A DNA stretch of 64,000 nt from Rhabdophis nuchalis (Eukaryota > Chordata > Lepidosauria > Squamata > Natricidae), in assembly GCA_039707465.1 (NCBI GenBank), contig CM077645.1:149477503-149541502 (forward strand). The letters run 5' to 3'. Every line of letters begins with the position of its first letter. Within the stretch, counting starts at the first letter, position 1. The position numbers and the translations under genes were made by a program. The notes under the pieces are model-generated. The model was given only the letters and a program-made list of their open reading frames with translations, searched no databases and was not told the DNA's origin. Positions 1 through 10,310 of this stretch are shown piece after piece.

Positions 1-371
1 AAGACAATGCTCTCTGAAGGAGAGCCAGCGCAGGGCTGTTTCTGTTGTTTAATTCTAGGGCTGGGGGAACCTGTGGCTGTAGGGCCACTGGCATGCTGTG
101 GCCTAATTTCATGTGGCACCTGGCCTACTTTCAAAAGCCCTGCATGAGCAAACGATTTAGACTCACCTCTCATAAAACAGCACGCTCTATCATCTATCCA
201 ACTTCGCCCACAAATACAGGTCTGGTTAAGAAAAGTTCTCCTCAGAAGATTTGGATGAGATGTGATGCCACTGGTGTTGTTGAACACCTGAGTGCCCCAT
301 TCTTCCAGATCTATCAAGAGTTCAAGTGAGTGATCATATAAAAAAGGAATACTGCAAATATTCAGCAAATA
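1..371. other. Non-coding, no recognisable feature
   Basis: No protein similarity, repeat ends or low-complexity tract was seen. The one open frame (45-329) has no recognisable motif and is rejected as chance. Confidence 0.4.
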
Positions 372-379
372 TCCTAAAC

Positions 380-514
380 CAGGGGTCTCCAACCTTTGCA
401 ACTTTAAGTCTGAAGGACTTCAGCTCCCAGAATTCTCCAGCCAGCAAAGCTGTCTGGAGAATTCTGGGAGCTGAAGTCCTTCAGACTTAAAGTTGCAAAG
501 GTTGGAGACCCCTG
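380..514. mobile_element. hAT-type hairpin MITE (family A, 135 bp)
   Basis: The element is almost one long inverted repeat, opening CAGGGGTCTCC and closing GGAGACCCCTG, with only a few unpaired bases at its centre. It is flanked by a perfect 8-bp duplication, TCCTAAAC at 372-379 and 515-522. An 8-bp TSD with CAGGG ends is the hAT signature. It has no coding capacity and must have been moved by a transposase supplied elsewhere. A transcript would fold into a long hairpin. Other family members here start at 16786, 19374, 37859, 39827, 47938 and 56595. Confidence 0.93.
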
Positions 515-522
515 TCCTAAAC

Positions 523-991
523 CCTTTGGGTATGAACTGTGCTGATGCTGAAGCCTACTGTATAAGGGGGGGGGGGGCTTTTATCTCTCTGTGAAGAGAC
601 ATCTTCAGGTTGTCACCCATCTTCTGGCAGTGACATATTGGAATTTGCCCCAAATCTGGTTCTTTTGTACATCCATCTGTTTGGGAGTCTCTTACATTTT
701 GTTTGTGGATTGGAGAGACTGACCTGTAACTGATAGATTGCAAATTCAACAGGTTGCAATGTGGTATTACCGGTACTCAAAAAAGAAGTCATTGCTGGAA
801 GGGAAGGTTCCAAGATAAAGATTCAGGAGATTGTTATGCAAATATTCAGGAGCAAGATTCTCCACTATTGGTGAAAAAGCTGCTAAAAAAGAAAATGAAG
901 ACATTTCTTCTCTAAAGTAAATGGAGAGATAATGCTTCTAACTTGGAAATAATTCATTGGCTGGAATTCTTGTTGCTCTGTCTTAATGACT
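523..991. other. Non-coding, poly-G run
   Basis: Single-copy looking DNA with a 12-base G run at 566-577. No gene or complete repeat was recognised. Confidence 0.4.
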
Positions 992-1112
992 ATGGAGATT
1001 CTCAGCCATCCAGGTCATGGTTGTCCCAAAGGTGCGTTTTCAAGAGGCAACTGGACTTTCTGGTTTTCCTTTGAAGACGTTTTGCTCCTCATTCAAGAAG
1101 TTTCCTCAGTGA
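992..1112 (-). mobile_element. Penelope-like element 3' fragment (probable)
   Basis: Read on the minus strand, the segment has a short arm pairing around an AAAACGTCTTC motif, followed by a run about pairing and a conserved tail. This resembles the dispersed 3' ends of Penelope-like retroelements in fish and reptiles, which often contain hammerhead-type motifs with a GAAACGTC core. Here the core reads CAAAACGTC, so it is degraded. There is no coding sequence. The family assignment is recognition from general knowledge, not from a search. Confidence 0.4.
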
Positions 1113-1231
1113 TTTATACTGATATTGATAGTTTCCTGATTGTTTATTTGTACCCTATGACTATCATCAATTGTTCCTTATGAATCTTGATGAATGTATA
1201 TTGTCTTTTTATGTACATTGAGAGCAAGGCG

Positions 1232-1324
1232 GGATTCGTGCAGCGGAGCACATTTTTTGGAAAATTTCTGGTCGTACAGCGAATTGGTCGTGAAGAGAGG
1301 CGTTCGTGAAGCGAGGTACCACTG
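1232..1324. mobile_element. TA-flanked MITE, right end only
   Basis: The segment ends GCGAGGTACCACTG followed by TA. This matches the right terminus of the longer element at 31827-32690, which ends AAGGTACCACTG followed by TA. The left end was not found, so it is a truncated Tc1/mariner-like MITE. Just upstream (about 1150-1225) is AT-rich sequence resembling a LINE 3' UTR, not assigned. Confidence 0.45.
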
Positions 1325-1326
1325 TA

Positions 1327-2759
1327 TTTGCATTCATGATTTTGGTTCATAGCCAGTTTGGTCTAGCTTCAAGGGTGACAAGAATCAGACAGATTTCTAA
1401 ACTGGATCAGGACTCCCTAGACATAAACTGGGAGGCTTCTTGTAGATAGCATGAACCAGAAATCTTCCTGCCATCATCTGTGATATGCTTGGAAATTGAA
1501 AAAGTGAGAACATTTCCATTAGAATTTGGGGCTTCTTCCCCCATTTCACAAGGACAATTGTAAATATGTGTGTGTGTATGTGCATGAGTAAGAAAGTGAG
1601 TTGTAGAGAGGAGAGAATTTGCAACATGAAAGGCCTGGGGAGCTTCTCGATTCCTGCTAAATTTTTAAAAAGGCTTCTGGGAGAAATGTCCTATTTCAGC
1701 CCTGAGAGTATTTCATCATACTGTAGTCTTCTCAATCTGGTACAGCACTGGCCAGGGTAATGTACTTTGTAGTCCAAGAGATGAAGAAAGCATTCAGTGA
1801 GGCAGGCAGCCCTTTCGCCTCACTCCTGCTTCTTTGTTGAATTTAGTACTTGTTGCAATATACAACTGTTGTCACTGCAACAAATTGATTCTCTCATCTC
1901 TTCCTACTTGTTCCTTCCTTTGGCCAGCTGAGGTCACTGTGGTACCATCTCTTGCAAAAGTATCTTGATGGTTTTTATTTCTAGTGTTTTGGGGTAAATA
2001 CACACCTTTTTTGTGGAGGAAACAGTAACAGCAGTGTAATCTTTACTTCAGTTTATAAAAACGAGGGCTAACTGACGGTTGTAACTTTGATGGAGATTTA
2101 CCTACCGGCTATGAAGCAATCAAATTCACACTGTTAAGGGAAAGCTGATGAGTTAATGAATGCAACGTAATTGTTCCACACTGCAAATTGACGGTGAACC
2201 CACATATGTATTTGTTGGAAAAACAATCTGAATTAGGAGAATAAACGAGGATTTTATTTAAAACAAAAAACAAAATTGGGAAAGAAATAGAAATTGGCAT
2301 TTTCCTTCTGCCCTCGGCTATTTCTGCCAGTTTTGTGTTCCACAAAAAAATGTCCCTAGGTCAAATTTACCTCAAAAAGCAATCCTGAACAGAAGTTGTG
2401 CCAGGAGGCAATCTGTTCACAAACAGCTCTATATAAAAAAGGAATTGGCAGTGGAGGGATTTAGTTGGTTAGTGAAGTCAACTTGTACTTAAGACAAGGA
2501 ATTCCAGTAAAGCCTCAGTTAGCACTCAATAATATGGACTTTGCATGCAATGGACCATATTTCTGTAGTGATTTGTGCCTTTGACACACATGTGTGCCAT
2601 CTGCTTTATGATCTCATTGTGCAAATGACATAAATTGCTGCAATGATATATTTTCTTATTCAGTTGAAATTTGTGGCTAGCAAACTCCTTCCTTCATTAA
2701 AATTTATTGCATTCCTACAACTACTGTAACTATGGCTACAGTATCCAACATTACCTTAG
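1327..2759. other. Non-coding single-copy DNA
   Basis: No repeat ends, exons or RNA genes were recognised. The short open frames at 1397-1627, 1566-1760 and 2109-2345 lack motifs. The AT-rich block at about 2560-2700 is complex sequence that could be conserved non-coding DNA, but this is untested. Confidence 0.4.
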
Positions 2760-3172
2760 TCTAGTCAATATAAAAACCTCTAATAATTACTTTACTTATC
2801 AGCTTAGTTCCAATGTGCTTTCAGTTTAGACAATGAAGCCACGTTATCAGCAACACCTGTAATCAACATAATAATAAATATCAAGGTCAATCTTATCCTT
2901 GGCATCTATCCATTAACTTTCATCCCAATTGTCCTATCTGTAACATAACCCATCGTAGAGTCCTCAATGTGATATATATCAACCAGTTCCTACATCAATG
3001 CATTTACTATATCATACCTTCCTAATTGTTCTGTTTATAGACTATATCCACTCCATTATTTTAAACATAGTAATCACAGTATCTAGCAAAATAATGGAAT
3101 CTTAAAGTATAATCCAAACAACACTCGACATATAATGGAAACATTCTATAGAACTAAAGCAATAATTCAATG
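2760..3172 (+). pseudogene. ND5: Nuclear mitochondrial insertion: ND5 fragment (NUMT)
   Basis: Under the vertebrate mitochondrial code, 2900-3005 reads IYPLTFIPIVLSVT, then PIVESSM-W-YMSTSSYINAF. This corresponds to the early conserved region of NADH dehydrogenase subunit 5, roughly residues 80-115, where most vertebrates have a FMPIALFVTW-like run followed by an SIWYM-like run. The tryptophan of WYM is TGA, as in mitochondria, and ATA serves as Met. Upstream, another frame gives ITLLISLVPM, matching the preceding hydrophobic segment. At least two frameshifts and a TGA-to-TAA change show that it is dead. ND5 belongs to mitochondrial complex I; this copy is a nuclear fossil. The outer edges are uncertain. 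Confidence 0.82.
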
Positions 3173-3384
3173 GAGAGAAGGGGCACAAGAGGGGGATAGA
3201 TTTAGAGATTAAGACAGAGGATTTTCTTCATTGTAGAACATAAGTGCTTTCCATCCATCCTGATGTTGACAGAATGCCATACTGGCATGGAATTTGCTGT
3301 TTACACTGCTGATCCCTGCCTTGCCTATTTTGACTCAGTACTGTACATAACCTGACATTGTGGGTCCAATATAAAAAATAAGTG

Positions 3385-3640
3385 ATAATTTTGCCACAAC
3401 AGGTTCTTTTTGCTAAGAACAGTCAACACCAGAAACCATTGCAAATTGTAATCAGGTGACCACAGGACACTGCAAATGGCCATAAAGAAGAGTAGGTTCC
3501 CAAGTGCCCAAAATACAATCAGATGACCATGGTGGAATGGTCATTGTTAAGTTCAATGGGTTGCAAGAGGCTCTGCAAAGATCTGTCCTAATTTTGAATA
3601 GTTATTATGCAACCGGTCATATGTTGAGGACGGCTATTTG
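3385..3640 (-). mobile_element. Degraded TA-flanked MITE (family M)
   Basis: Scattered motifs such as AATCAGGTGACCACAGGACACTG and a closing ATGTTGAGGACGGCTA-like run resemble the family at 22725, 28255 and 41089. Terminal repeats are eroded and no TSD can be read. A weak assignment. Confidence 0.3.
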
Positions 3641-3861
3641 AAGTACTTCTATTATAAGGTTACAGTAACCGAATCTTGCAAGTCTGAATGCACATCCTCC
3701 CCCCCCTCCTCCCTGCCTTTATATTTAAGTAAATTAAGATTAAATCTGAGACCCTTTCTCAAATTACATTCCTCCTTTGACTTAGATTTTTTTTAACCTG
3801 ACCTTTGTTTTGATTAGGGTTCTTCCTCCTGATCCTTCAGGTTATTCTTACATCCATTATT

Positions 3862-3935
3862 CTTCCGCCCTTCTCCTCTGTGGAGAAGGACGGGATATAA
3901 ATTTAAATAAATAAAAATAAAATAAATAAAAATGA
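3862..3935 (+). mobile_element. L2-like LINE 3' tail fragment
   Basis: A stem-loop (CCGCCCTTCTCC...GGAGAAGGACGGG) is followed by ATATAAAT and an (AAAT)n-like tail. The same hairpin-plus-tail arrangement ends the L2-like copies at 26431, 37247, 52043 and 53788. Only the extreme 3' end is present. Confidence 0.6.
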
Positions 3936-4796
3936 TTAATTTATTCTTTCAGTTTAGCTGCTTTTCTTCTGCACATCATAAACCTTTGGGGAAGTCACCT
4001 GTCAATCATGGCATTGCAACAACATTGGGGTGACGCTTGCCGCAGGTATGCATCATCTCAAGGATGCTCTCTGGGTCCCTTTTTCCCATTCAAGATAAAT
4101 AAAGTGTTTTTTTAAAAATCTAAAATCTTAATGGGGACTTTTTATTTCATTCTGCATCTGGATAGTTTTATGTTATGGGGCTGTATTTTAACAAATGCTT
4201 ATTTGAAAATGTAATGTGAAAGGACCCATAAAGTATTTTGGAGACCCTCAAAATGGAGGTTATTGGCACCAATGCGTTTGTAAACATGAGACTTTATGGC
4301 TTCTTGCCTGGTTGACCTTTGTCTTCTTTGAGGACCAGTCACCCCACCATGACAACCATTTTGTGACTTGATAGACTTAAACTCTCCAAGCTAAGCAATT
4401 AATGATTGTTCCAGCTGACCATTCACTAGTATCCACCGCCCTGTAGCTGGAGTTGTGCTTTTTTAAAACCAAAACAAAGCAAAAACAAAAAATGCAAAAA
4501 GCCAATATTACAAACTACTCTATGAGAAGAAAAAGGAAAAAAAAAAAGAATTTCCTAAGAACATTTGTCCTTTTTCCACCATAAGCCATCTATTTGTGTG
4601 TTGTAAATTTAAGACAAAGCAGCTAAATAAGTGCATGATCTCTTGGTAGAGAAGTGATATGAAGAAACCTGGATAAATAGGTGAGAATACATCACAGTAT
4701 TATTTTTCCACTGCAAACAGTCTCTTTATCTCTATCATTTCTATCTCTATTTACATCTACATATCTCTCTCTCTCAATCCTGGCTGATATATATAT
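3936..4796. other. Non-coding single-copy DNA
   Basis: No gene or complete repeat was recognised. Short A-rich and CT-rich tracts occur near 4470-4550 and 4725-4785. Confidence 0.4.
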
Positions 4797-4934
4797 AGCA
4801 CCAAGCCGGAAGCACCAGCCTGAAGATGATGAATGAGATTTCATCGAAACGTCGTGAAGATACTTCCAATTCTACGCGGGAGAAAACCCGAACAACCAAA
4901 GACCTACATACAAACACCCGCGAAAACCTCAGAA

Positions 4935-4935
<1 letters not shown>
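4797..4935 (+). mobile_element. Penelope-like 3' end with hammerhead-like motif
   Basis: At 4827-4850 the sequence has TGATGA, a 4-bp stem ATGA/TCAT closed by GATT, then CGAAAC followed by GTC. This is the layout of a minimal hammerhead ribozyme core with a short stem II, known from Penelope-like elements. The first core base, normally C before TGATGA, is A here, so catalysis is doubtful. Downstream is a conserved-looking tail that runs directly into the (AT)n tract at 4937. Element edges are uncertain and there is no coding sequence. The family call rests on recognition only. Confidence 0.5.
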
Positions 4936-4936
<1 letters not shown>

Positions 4937-4998
<62 letters not shown>

Positions 4999-5157
4999 GG
5001 TAGGTAGGTAGGTAGGTAGGTAGGTAGGTAGGTAGGTAGGTAGGTAGGTAGGTAGATAGATAGATAGATCTAGATCTAGATCTAGATCTAGATCTAGATC
5101 TAGATCTAGATCTAGATCTAGATATAGATTTAGATATATAGATATATAGATATATAG
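4937..5157. repeat. Compound microsatellite: (AT)n, (TAGG)n, (GATA)n, (GATCTA)n
   Basis: Consecutive blocks are (AT)n at about 4937-4986, (ATGT)n at 4986-4997, (TAGG)n at about 4996-5053, (GATA)n at 5053-5068, the self-complementary hexamer (TAGATC)n at 5064-5122, and a decaying (GATATA) tail. The 132-aa minus-strand frame across it (4904-5302) is a translation of the repeat and not a gene. Confidence 0.95.
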
Positions 5158-5870
5158 CTACATTGCAATACTCTGCAGTGAAAAATAATTTTGGAAATAT
5201 TTTTAATAAAACTGACCCAGATATGATGTTGTCAGAATTGCCATACCAGTTCCAAGAAAAAGAACTAATTTGGAAGAAGACTAGAGCCCAACTGCAGTGC
5301 AATTTTCACTCCATTGTTGCCAACCGATTGCACTCAATTCCTCACAAACTAGTTAGAATGCAGCCTTCTAGCATTTCCCCCAGCATCAGTTGTCTGCAAA
5401 TACACAAGCCAATCAGTTGCCCCTCTGGCTGATTAATCATGAATTCATAAACTGGGACTGACACAAAATCCTGTCCTCTGAGCTGCTGTAGCTCCTGGAG
5501 TAACAAAAACCCTCTCGCCAGCATTGCACATAAAAGAAAACAAATAAAAATGGCTAAGGCCATCAAGGACTGTTGCTTGCATTTGCCCCACAATTTATCT
5601 TTATATCTTCATTTATGCAAATGAAACTACAATCTAAACAAGAACAAAAGTGCATTTATTAGAGGGGAAAACACTGTGCTGAGAAGATGCCACTCTGGTC
5701 TCTGTTGGCTTTGATTCAGCCAAGATAGCATGAGAGCAATTTTTTCAATTGTTTTTTGAAGAGTCAAGTGTTTGGTAATGGGAGAGAGTGGATGGGGGGA
5801 TGACTCATGTCTTACTTGAATCCAGAGCAGAGTTCTCCAAAATGATGGGTGAATCAGACTATCCATTACC
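5158..5870. other. Non-coding single-copy DNA
   Basis: The flank between the microsatellite and the R4 insertion. Short open frames at 5163-5432, 5342-5593 and 5627-5872 show no domain. Confidence 0.4.
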
Positions 5871-5885
5871 ATTATTATTATTATT

Positions 5886-7174
5886 CTGTGGTTAATCTTT
5901 GGTGAGATTCACAGCCTTTGGGGCTGGTTGGTAGCTCAACAGCTCGAGTCCTAACCAAGGACCTAGGAACTGTCAAGGTAACATTGGAGGATATAAGCTG
6001 TTCCAAGCAGGGTGGCCCTTTGTAGAGTCAGAATGCTCAAGTCCGGCAAACCTAGAACCTCCAAATAGCGAGTCAGTCCCCTAGCTTTGTTCCAAGGGCT
6101 CCAATCACAATCGGGACAACACATGACTTCCTTCTCCACAGTTGCTCAACTTTAATTTGCAAGTCCCGGTATTTTGTGATTTTTTCTTGCTGCTTATTTT
6201 CAATTCGTGCATCACCAGGTATTGCAATGTCAACGAACCATACTTTTTTCTTTTCAACTATTATTATATCAGGTGTGTTGTAGGACAAGTGCCTGTCATT
6301 CTGAATTCTGAAATCCCACAATATCTTGACTTTCTCATTCTCTAAAACTTTCTCAACTTGATGTTCTCGGTGGTTTTTGCTGTACTCAAATCCAAACTTC
6401 TGGCACAATTTCCAGTGAATGATCTTAGCAACGCGGTCATGGCGTTGTAGGTAGTCAGTTTGTGAAATTTTGCTGCACCCACTGATCAGGTGGTCGACTG
6501 TCTCATCTTTCTCATTACAGAGGCGACATTTGCTGTTGGTGGTAACATGTTGAATTTTTGCCTTCATGCAGTTTATGGCTAAGGCTTGTTCTTGAGCTGC
6601 CAAAATAAAGCCTTCTGTTTCTTTTTTCAGTAACCCCGATCTTAACCAGTTCAAAGTTAGTTTTTGGTCAGCTTTGCCTTCAATACTTTTCAAGTATTGG
6701 CTATGCATAGCTTTGCTTTTCCAATTTTCAGCTCGTTTCTCAATTACTTCTTTCTTATATTCAGCTTTTGACTTAGTTGTCTTTAAAAGGCCTCCTTTTT
6801 TTACTTTCTTAATCATTGGTTCTTCACTTTTCTGGATGTAATCTTTCAAGCTATGTCTTTCTTCTTCCACAGCCTGCTTTACTTGTAGGAATCCTCCACC
6901 ACCTTCTGCTCTTGGTAGATGTAATTGATCAACATCACTTTTAGGGTGCAAAACATGATTCATTGTCATAAGCTTCCTCGTTTTTCTGTCCAAATTGTCC
7001 AACTCCATCTGGGCCCAATCAATTATTCCTGCAGAGTATCAAATCACAGGTATAGCCCAGGTATTTATGGCTTTTATGATGTTTCCTCCACTCAATTTGG
7101 ACTTTAATATCTTGCGGATTCGTCGAATGTACTTGGTTGAAGTTAATTCCTTGACGTTATTATGCATTAAGTCA
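5886..7174 (-). mobile_element. R4-clade (Dong-like) LINE, 5'-truncated
   Basis: About 1.29 kb of the 3' part of a site-preferring LINE. It holds the end of the reverse-transcriptase region, a zinc knuckle, a restriction-like endonuclease and a 3' UTR of about 190 bp. Its 3' edge abuts (ATT)5 at 5871-5885 (TAA-type on the element's strand). Its 5' edge abuts (GAT)n then (ATT)5 at 7175-7205. Dong/R4 relatives are known to insert into TAA repeats, so the flanks fit the family's target habit. The RT catalytic part is missing, so the copy is dead. Confidence 0.85.
6073..7168 (-). pseudogene. R4-type ORF remnant: zinc knuckle and restriction-like endonuclease
   Basis: An open stretch of 311 codons runs from the Met at 7008 to the TGA at 6073. 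Upstream, the same frame continues beyond a stop at 7039-7041 (PVI-stop-YSAGIIDW, where relatives have Arg, a CGA-to-TGA change). The reading upstream resembles the RT thumb: NVKELTSTKYIRRIRKIL. In the 311-aa part, residues 161-178 form a CX2CX8HX4C knuckle (C161, C164, H173, C178). Residues 246-283 hold the endonuclease signature PD (246-247), a second Asp at 260 and YRDL at 280-283. In intact relatives this nuclease nicks the target DNA to prime reverse transcription. No function is expected here. Confidence 0.85.
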
Positions 7175-7205
7175 GATGATGATGATGATGATTATTATTA
7201 TTATT
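7175..7205. repeat. (GAT)n(ATT)n microsatellite at R4 5' junction
   Basis: Five GAT units followed by five ATT units mark the 5' boundary of the R4 element. A second (ATT)5 lies at its other end, 5871-5885. They are either target-derived or were expanded after insertion. Confidence 0.85.
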
Positions 7206-7504
7206 CCTGGGATTATCAGTTAAAGTAGCGTTCATTACATTATATTCATATAATAAGTGTTTGGGGGGGGGCAGTGAACAATCTGAAACTTCATGAAGGG
7301 GTTGATGAGGTGATGAGCTTGGGGACCTCTAATCCAAAGGTTGGGTGAGAAAAGAATCTGGGGTCTTCTGCTCCAATAGGTTGGGGAAAGGTCTTTTGCC
7401 AGGGATATTGAAATTGGCAAGTAGAATTAAGTTGCATTCTTTCTGTGATTTTTCCAATGCCTGAACTGCCACCCTCCTAAACCTTATCGCCTTTATAGTC
7501 CATT
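7206..7504. other. Non-coding DNA between R4 and CR1
   Basis: No repeat or coding signal was seen except an 8-base G run near 7263. Confidence 0.4.
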
Positions 7505-7878
7505 GCAGGAATTGGGTATGTCTAACTTAATGAAGAGAAGGGGTAGGGGTGACATGATAGCAGTGTTCCAATATCTAAGGGGCTGCCATAAAGAAGAATG
7601 GCTCAACCTATTCTCCAAAACACTTGAAGATTGGACAAGAAGCAATGGGTGGAAATTAAACCAGGATAGAACCAACCTGGAACTAAAGAAAAGTTTCCTG
7701 ACAGTTAGAACAATCAATCAGTGGAACAACTTGCCTCCAGAATTTGTGGGTACTCAACATTGGTGGTTTTAAAGAGGAGATTGGATAACCAGTTATCTGA
7801 AATAGTGTTTCCCACCTGAGCTTGGGGTTGGACTAGAAGATCTCCAAGGTATCTTCTACTTTGTTATTCTGTTATTCC
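7505..7878 (+). mobile_element. CR1 LINE 3' end
   Basis: Translation gives QELGMSNLMKRRGRGDMIAV and then FQYLRGCHKEE, followed by a TVRTINQWNNLPPE run. This is the C-terminal domain of CR1 ORF2 downstream of the RT. The 3' UTR has the usual GGTTGGACTAGAAGATCTCC-like run and ends in a TTATTCTGTTATT tail. The frame stops at 7772 without the usual C-terminal helix, so it is mutated and heavily 5'-truncated, as is normal for CR1. Confidence 0.9.
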
Positions 7879-9660
7879 CTAATGGTAGATGATGATCTTG
7901 ACTGCCCCATAACACACACAAGGACTGATCTGTGTATTTCCAGCTGATCAATGAGGGAGCACAGAAACTGGCCTTCGGACAGAGTCATACTCTCCCTTGT
8001 TCAGACTAGGCAAAAAAAAAAGTTGGCTTAGGTAAGAAAAGCTATTAGGCCTGCTGCCCAGGCACCATGGCATCACAGTGCCTTCCCAGTCAACCATAGA
8101 GCTGGCAAACGGGAATTGGCCATGAAATTCCAGAGGCTCAAATTGCAACACTTGCAAGCAGCAGAGTTAGAAGAAAAGCCATTGAGCTGCATTGGGATGC
8201 TAATGGAGGAACCTGAAGATGATGCATCCACATAGGAGCAAAGCAAAGCTTCTTGTGGAAGTACCCATAGTTTGATTGCAATAGACTGTGCAGACCAATG
8301 GGGAGATTTCTTGATGTAAGAGTAAATAGATTTTCCTGCAAGCTACAGCATTGCAAAAAAGAAGTTTTACTGTGGTTTCATATTGATAGACATGAGCTGC
8401 TGCCACTTCAGACCTTCAAATGAACCCATGTCAGCAGGGCAAGGGATGCCAAATTGTTTAGATATCAGTGCAGATTCCATTTCTGGAGGTTCCTTCATTC
8501 CTCTCACATGTGATTCACCTACTTTAAGACTAGATGAAACATGGTTCTGCAGATATATGAATATTTCCCATCCAGAAAGGAGGATGGGTGCATGCAGCTG
8601 ATTCAGAAAAATCTAGTGATGTCTACATGGTTTCCATTGAATTGGATGCATGTGGCTGTTTGAGTATCTGCATTCAAATCATGTCATGCACAAATAATGC
8701 AACAAAGACTGAAATCCAGGGCAGACTTAGTTGATGCAAACCTTACTGGACACAATGAGATTTACTCAGAAGAAGCATGCATAGATTGATAGTGACAATG
8801 TGAGTAAAGATGGATTAGATCCTGCATTTTTTCCATCACTCCATCACTACAGCTCTCTGGAATTAAAATTGCTTGTTTTCCTGTTTTTTGCAAACTTGCT
8901 TGAAAATATATTGTAAAACGAAACAAAACAAAGCAAAGCAAAACATTGGGCATGGTCAGACCTCTTGCGAAGCACACTTGAGTGGTGCATAAAACAGGTC
9001 AAACAAGAAGCACATTATCTCAGTACAGTATCAAACACTGATTACAATTATGGTAGTCATTTTTCTCTAGCAAATATTCCATATATTGTATAAAGATTTT
9101 CTGTAGAGCTCTTCTTCATTCTTCGTTGGCTAGTGATGAATTTCAGTTGAGGTCCGAGGATGGAGTATTTGCAAATAAATCCTATGGTTGTCAGTGAGAT
9201 TTACAAAAAAGTATATACAATTGTGGTGAAAAATTATAAAAATCTGGATTAAAAAGTATCTTGTCTCTTTCGTATACTGCATACTTGCAAAACTATTGCA
9301 ATTCTTTTGTTCTATTGTAAAAGTACAAAAGACAACAGCAAGGCTACTATCTGTCCTTGTAACAAGAATCTGTGCTTACATGCTTACATTCTAAAATTGT
9401 AAAATGACTCCTTAATTTATTATAACATGAAAAATCAAAACATTACTTATGTCTGATTTTAGAACAAAGGACAAATCATCAGACAGTTTAATGGTTATAT
9501 CAGGCATGGAAAATACATGTCTAAAAATAGTAAAGATGGAGTTAAACAGTTTCATTACCTCATCGGTGATGTGCATGAACATGAGCATCTTGGATGCTTT
9601 GGGAGTGTCAGAGGTCTGAAAGCACAATGTATATACTCTGTGAAGGCCCTTTACAGCTTA
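7879..9660. other. Non-coding single-copy DNA
   Basis: About 1.8 kb without recognisable repeats, exons or RNA genes. The six or so open frames of 60-80 codons on both strands show no motifs. Confidence 0.4.
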
Positions 9661-9667
9661 TTGAGAA

Positions 9668-10310
9668 GACTTGGAAAACAGTGAGGTGGATTTGGAGTGG
9701 ATGATAACCTCCCTCCAGTCATGAGGAAGAACAGGTAATGGGTTTGTGCCTGGCGCTCTTCTAGATATGACCCAACACTAGGTGCCCTAGGCCTAGACCA
9801 TTGTTTTGAGGGTAGACATTGAAACAATTTATGTCCAGGATGTGAGGTGTCTATAGATATTTACTCAGCCCTCTTTTTGACTTGTGCAGTATACAGGTCC
9901 TCAATGGAAGGCAGGTTGGTAGCAATTGTTTTTTCTGCAGTTCTAATTATTCGTTGAAGTCTGTGTCTGTATTGCTGGATTGCAGAGCCCAACCAGACAG
10001 TTATAGAGGTGCAGATGACAGACTCAATAATTCCTCTGTAGAACTAAATCAGCAGCTCTTTGGGCAGTTTGAGCTTTCTGAGTTGGCGCAGAAAAAACAT
10101 TCTTTGTTGTGCTTTTTTGATGGCATTTTTGATATTAGATGCCCATTTTAGGTCTTGAGATATGATAGAAGCTAGAGACCTGAAGATCTGAACTGTTGAT
10201 ACTGTGTTGTCTAGTATTGTAAGAAATGGTAGTATAGGAGGGTTTCTCTTAAAATCTACCATCATTCCTACTGTTTTGAGTGTGTTTAGTTAAGTTCATG
10301 GTCCTGCCTT
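9668..10310 (-). mobile_element. Rex1-like non-LTR retrotransposon fragment
   Basis: The minus strand at 10044-10265 encodes a post-RT segment: a VDFKRN start, then DLKWASNIKNAIKKAQQRMF and FLRQLRKLKLPKELL. Continuing past the stop, 9838-10043 gives ESVICTSITVWLG, then IIRTAEKTI, LPSIEDLY and HPGHKLF. This order (KKAQQR-FFLR, ESV-W-G, hydrophobic linker, LPSLEDLY, HPAHxLF) is typical of the C-terminal half of Rex1/L2-like LINEs of fish and reptiles. The copy lacks the catalytic RT and has several stops, so it is inactive. Confidence 0.7.

Noticed and set aside
4904..5302. 132-codon ORF with RSRSRS and LPTYLPTY repeats
   Set aside because: It is produced wholly by the compound microsatellite.
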